The notes below the pieces were generated by a model. The model did no database searches. It was not told the origin of the DNA and was given only the letters and a program-made list of their open reading frames with translations. The position numbers and the translations under genes were made by a program. Of a stretch of 64,000 nucleotides of DNA, positions 61,893-64,000 are shown one piece after another (positions within the stretch are counted from its first letter, which is position 1; every line of letters begins with the position of its first letter). Source of the DNA: Panaeolus papilionaceus (Eukaryota; Basidiomycota; Agaricomycetes; Agaricales); assembly GCA_015501605.1 (NCBI GenBank), contig JADNRZ010000008.1, positions 2,046,001-2,110,000 on the forward strand, given 5' to 3'.

Positions 61893-62441
61893 TCACCAGT
61901 CCTTATTACGGTCAAGGCGAAAAAGGCGTTTTCCTTGGTGCCCAACGCCTTTCAAAATAAGGCCCGTCCCCTCCAACATCACACCAGTAACATACAGTGC
62001 CATTCCCGCCATCGCCACAGGTGCAATAATTATTAAGAAGAACCCACGTCCAATCTCCCTGAACACACCACGCTGCTTTTCCTTTGGCAGTCGAGCCATC
62101 TTCCTGAACTTCTTTGCCTTGCGAAGGTACTTGTTTCTCTCCTGAGGTGAAGCCTGCGAGTTAGCGAGGTCTTCGAGAGCCCGTGCGACGTTCTCCGCCG
62201 CGAGCGTCAGGTCCTGAGGAGGATCTTGGGGGAGCTGGATGGGTTGTTGGGCTGGGTCACAGAAAGGGTTGAGCGCGTTTGCTGCGGAGTCGTACAGGGT
62301 GTTACTATAGATGGCTAGCTGGTTTTGAACATCCTTGAGGGAGCCATGAACACTGGTGTGTGAACTGGGAGCTTCAGCGACAAATGGTGGGAGTTGTTCA
62401 CCGTCATTGGGTGGGGGAGATGCAGAGACACCCTCTTTCAT
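61893..62441 (-). CDS. small protein with glycine-rich hydrophobic C-terminal segment, copy B
   Basis: One exon from ATG 62441, about 182 residues: MKEGVSASPPPNDGEQLPPF, then LKDVQNQLAIYSNTLYDSAA, a helical segment ENVARALEDLANSQASPQER and a basic RKAKKFRKMARLPKEKQRGV. The C terminus reads FREIGRGFFLIIIAPVAMAG, MALYVTGVMLEGTGLILKGV and GHQGKRLFRLDRNKDW, closely matching copy A across the last 50 residues. Basic residues just before the hydrophobic zipper would favour insertion into acidic lipid. Conservation is concentrated in this tail, so it is probably the active part. Function unknown; a membrane role is inferred from sequence character. Confidence 0.7.
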   Translation of the reverse strand: MKEGVSASPPPNDGEQLPPFVAEAPSSHTSVHGSLKDVQNQLAIYSNTLYDSAANALNPFCDPAQQPIQLPQDPPQDLTLAAENVARALEDLANSQASPQERNKYLRKAKKFRKMARLPKEKQRGVFREIGRGFFLIIIAPVAMAGMALYVTGVMLEGTGLILKGVGHQGKRLFRLDRNKDW

Positions 62442-63945
62442 TGTAATGAAGATGAGAGTACGGTTTGTTGAGTCCACTGAGGAGCATAAAGGGGTACTTA
62501 TCCCTCTTTTCTGACTGCGCATGACCGGCGATCCCACCCCGGCCTGACTGCGGCGTTGGTACACATGTCAAACACTTCATCCTCCGACATAGATTTTAAA
62601 CGGCCTCTTCTGACCTTTTGACTTTGCAAATGCGCAGGAGCAGCCTTTTATCAATTGAGGATGTATATTTTATCGCAGGCCAGAGGGATGAGTGTCTTCA
62701 AAATTCGATGCGAGGCCCGAGAGTAATGGATCTAAATACGTTGTTTTCTCACAGTATCACATTTACATGTAAATATAGATTACCTGTTCACGTACCTTGG
62801 TCCATTACCACGTCCTGTACCATTTGTCTAGTTGCACGTTCTCGCACTTACGAATATAGCGAGGTCTCATTTACATTCTCGCTATTAAGGGTTTACCCTG
62901 TCACCAAGGGTCTTCCAATAGGGTCCTGCTGAACCAGTGTCAGAGTCAATTGCTTAAGCTATGGCACTCATAGACTCTAGGGGTCGAAATGTAGCAAGTT
63001 CAGTAAAAGATTGTTGATGCAGCCCCCTATCTAGGATGTTTGGATGTGTTTAAACTTGAGGTCAATACCTTCGTAATACCAATGATTCGACTCTTCCAAT
63101 GTTCAAACGTTCAGTGCTGATTCATTCAATCTACAATGCCCAAATAAGGAATCGCCAGATTCTGGGATTCAAATTTTGTTTCTTGATACCCTACGAGGGG
63201 CACATGGCGATGTGCAATTGAGGTAACACCACTCAAACGCAAACTGGACTAGAAGTGGTTCGAGCAGAGCGAGCTAGTATCACAACATCTCGTAGTTCAG
63301 CTATACATCTGTCAAAGTACTACAGTAGTTCGAGCTCAGTTGAATATTTCAAAATTGGTGAGTTCGACGCGGGAAGAGGGTGGGCCGAGGCCAGGACTAA
63401 ATCATAAAATGTTCGAGGTGGAGCAAGTGGTGGTGTTCTGGTGAGCGGTACTCGAAATAAAGTCTTCTTCGTTTGAAAAGACGCTGGGAAACAGAAACTG
63501 GTAACATTATGCAGTAAAATGTAGGGGTGGCTGTTACGTTTGGCTGCACAGGATAGATTAGGATCCCCTCGATAATCCCTGGTAGCTTTCATAGACCATC
63601 TTGTTTACAAAAGTTAACAATATCAATTTCGTATGAGTCTCTTGGCTTCCGCGATGTATGAACGCGAAGTTTTTGATACATGTTTTTTGTCCTTGGCGCT
63701 GCCATGGTTGGTCACAAAGTCGTCTTGTTGACAGCTGACTTGCTTTGATTTTCTGAAGTAGGCCAGATATGAAGACAAAAAAGAGACTATGGTCATATGT
63801 TGCCACTAGAAGATGTGTATTCAGCGCTTCTGGTGTCGTATAGTTTATCCTCGCCTTTAGATCAATGTACACGGACATACGAGTATAAAAGCGCGGCAGG
63901 TGAGATAAAATCAGCATCTCAAACAGGAACTCACAAGCACTCGAA
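62442..63945. other. intergenic, no supported gene
   Basis: No gene recognised. A TATA-like TATAAAAGC (63884-63892) lies about 60 bases before the start codon of the right-hand partial gene. Confidence 0.5.
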
Positions 63946-64000
63946 ATGTCTATCGCCCCAGCCATACAGAACATCGCAGCTCGGGCTGGCGCTGGCCCAG
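63946..64000 (+). CDS. 5' end of a gene cut by the window edge
   Basis: ATG 63946 begins MSIAPAIQNIAARAGAGP and runs off the end. A TATA box at 63884 and the CACTCGAA start context make it credible. Too short to identify. Confidence 0.5.
   Translation, partial: MSIAPAIQNIAARAGAGP

Overview
This window is nuclear DNA from a filamentous fungus, most likely an agaricomycete basidiomycete. The genes carry many short introns (about 45-75 bases), spacing is loose, and the gene types fit: a basidiomycete-type adenylating reductase, an F-box protein, an asp-zincin metalloprotease, beta-carbonic anhydrase, DHA2 drug antiporters, and expanded families of fungal-specific P-loop GTPases and small secreted peptides. 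All assignments come from reading translated exons and splice signals by eye; no database search was possible.

Layout. 1-6500 is repeat-like, purine-rich DNA without a convincing gene. 6538-7787 (-) is a single-module P-loop GTPase. 8848-9567 (-) is an unknown secreted protein. 12178-12470 (+) is a broken 5' remnant of a 6-phosphogluconolactonase-type gene that ends where repeat DNA begins; the repeat continues to about 14350. 14885-16343 holds a tandem pair of small secreted peptide genes. 16694-20331 is a divergent pair of intron-rich, all-helical proteins. 22217-27533 (+) is a tandem pair of DHA2 transporters, facing a 3.9-kb A-T-R adenylating reductase at 27878-31817 (-); together these look like a small metabolite locus. 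34660-36625 is a divergent pair of an unknown family, one copy with a stop codon. 37295-38285 has two more secreted peptide genes of the 14885 family. 38689-42633 (-) is a carbonic anhydrase with very large introns. 44330-45455 (-) is an aldo-keto reductase and 46789-47741 (-) an M35-like metalloprotease.

The most unusual part is 47990-62441, where nearly all genes are on the minus strand. One gene (47990-51776) reads as four consecutive GTPase modules joined head to tail in a single polypeptide. It is followed by an F-box protein, a 746-base CACTA-like element with no visible gene, a protein with a duplicated exon and hydrophobic N terminus, another single-module GTPase (58843-60219), and two paralogous small proteins sharing a glycine-rich hydrophobic C-terminal segment. 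I infer, without proof, that the GTPases and the small membrane-type proteins form a fungal-specific functional locus, possibly for defence or allorecognition. A gene starting at 63946 runs off the right end.
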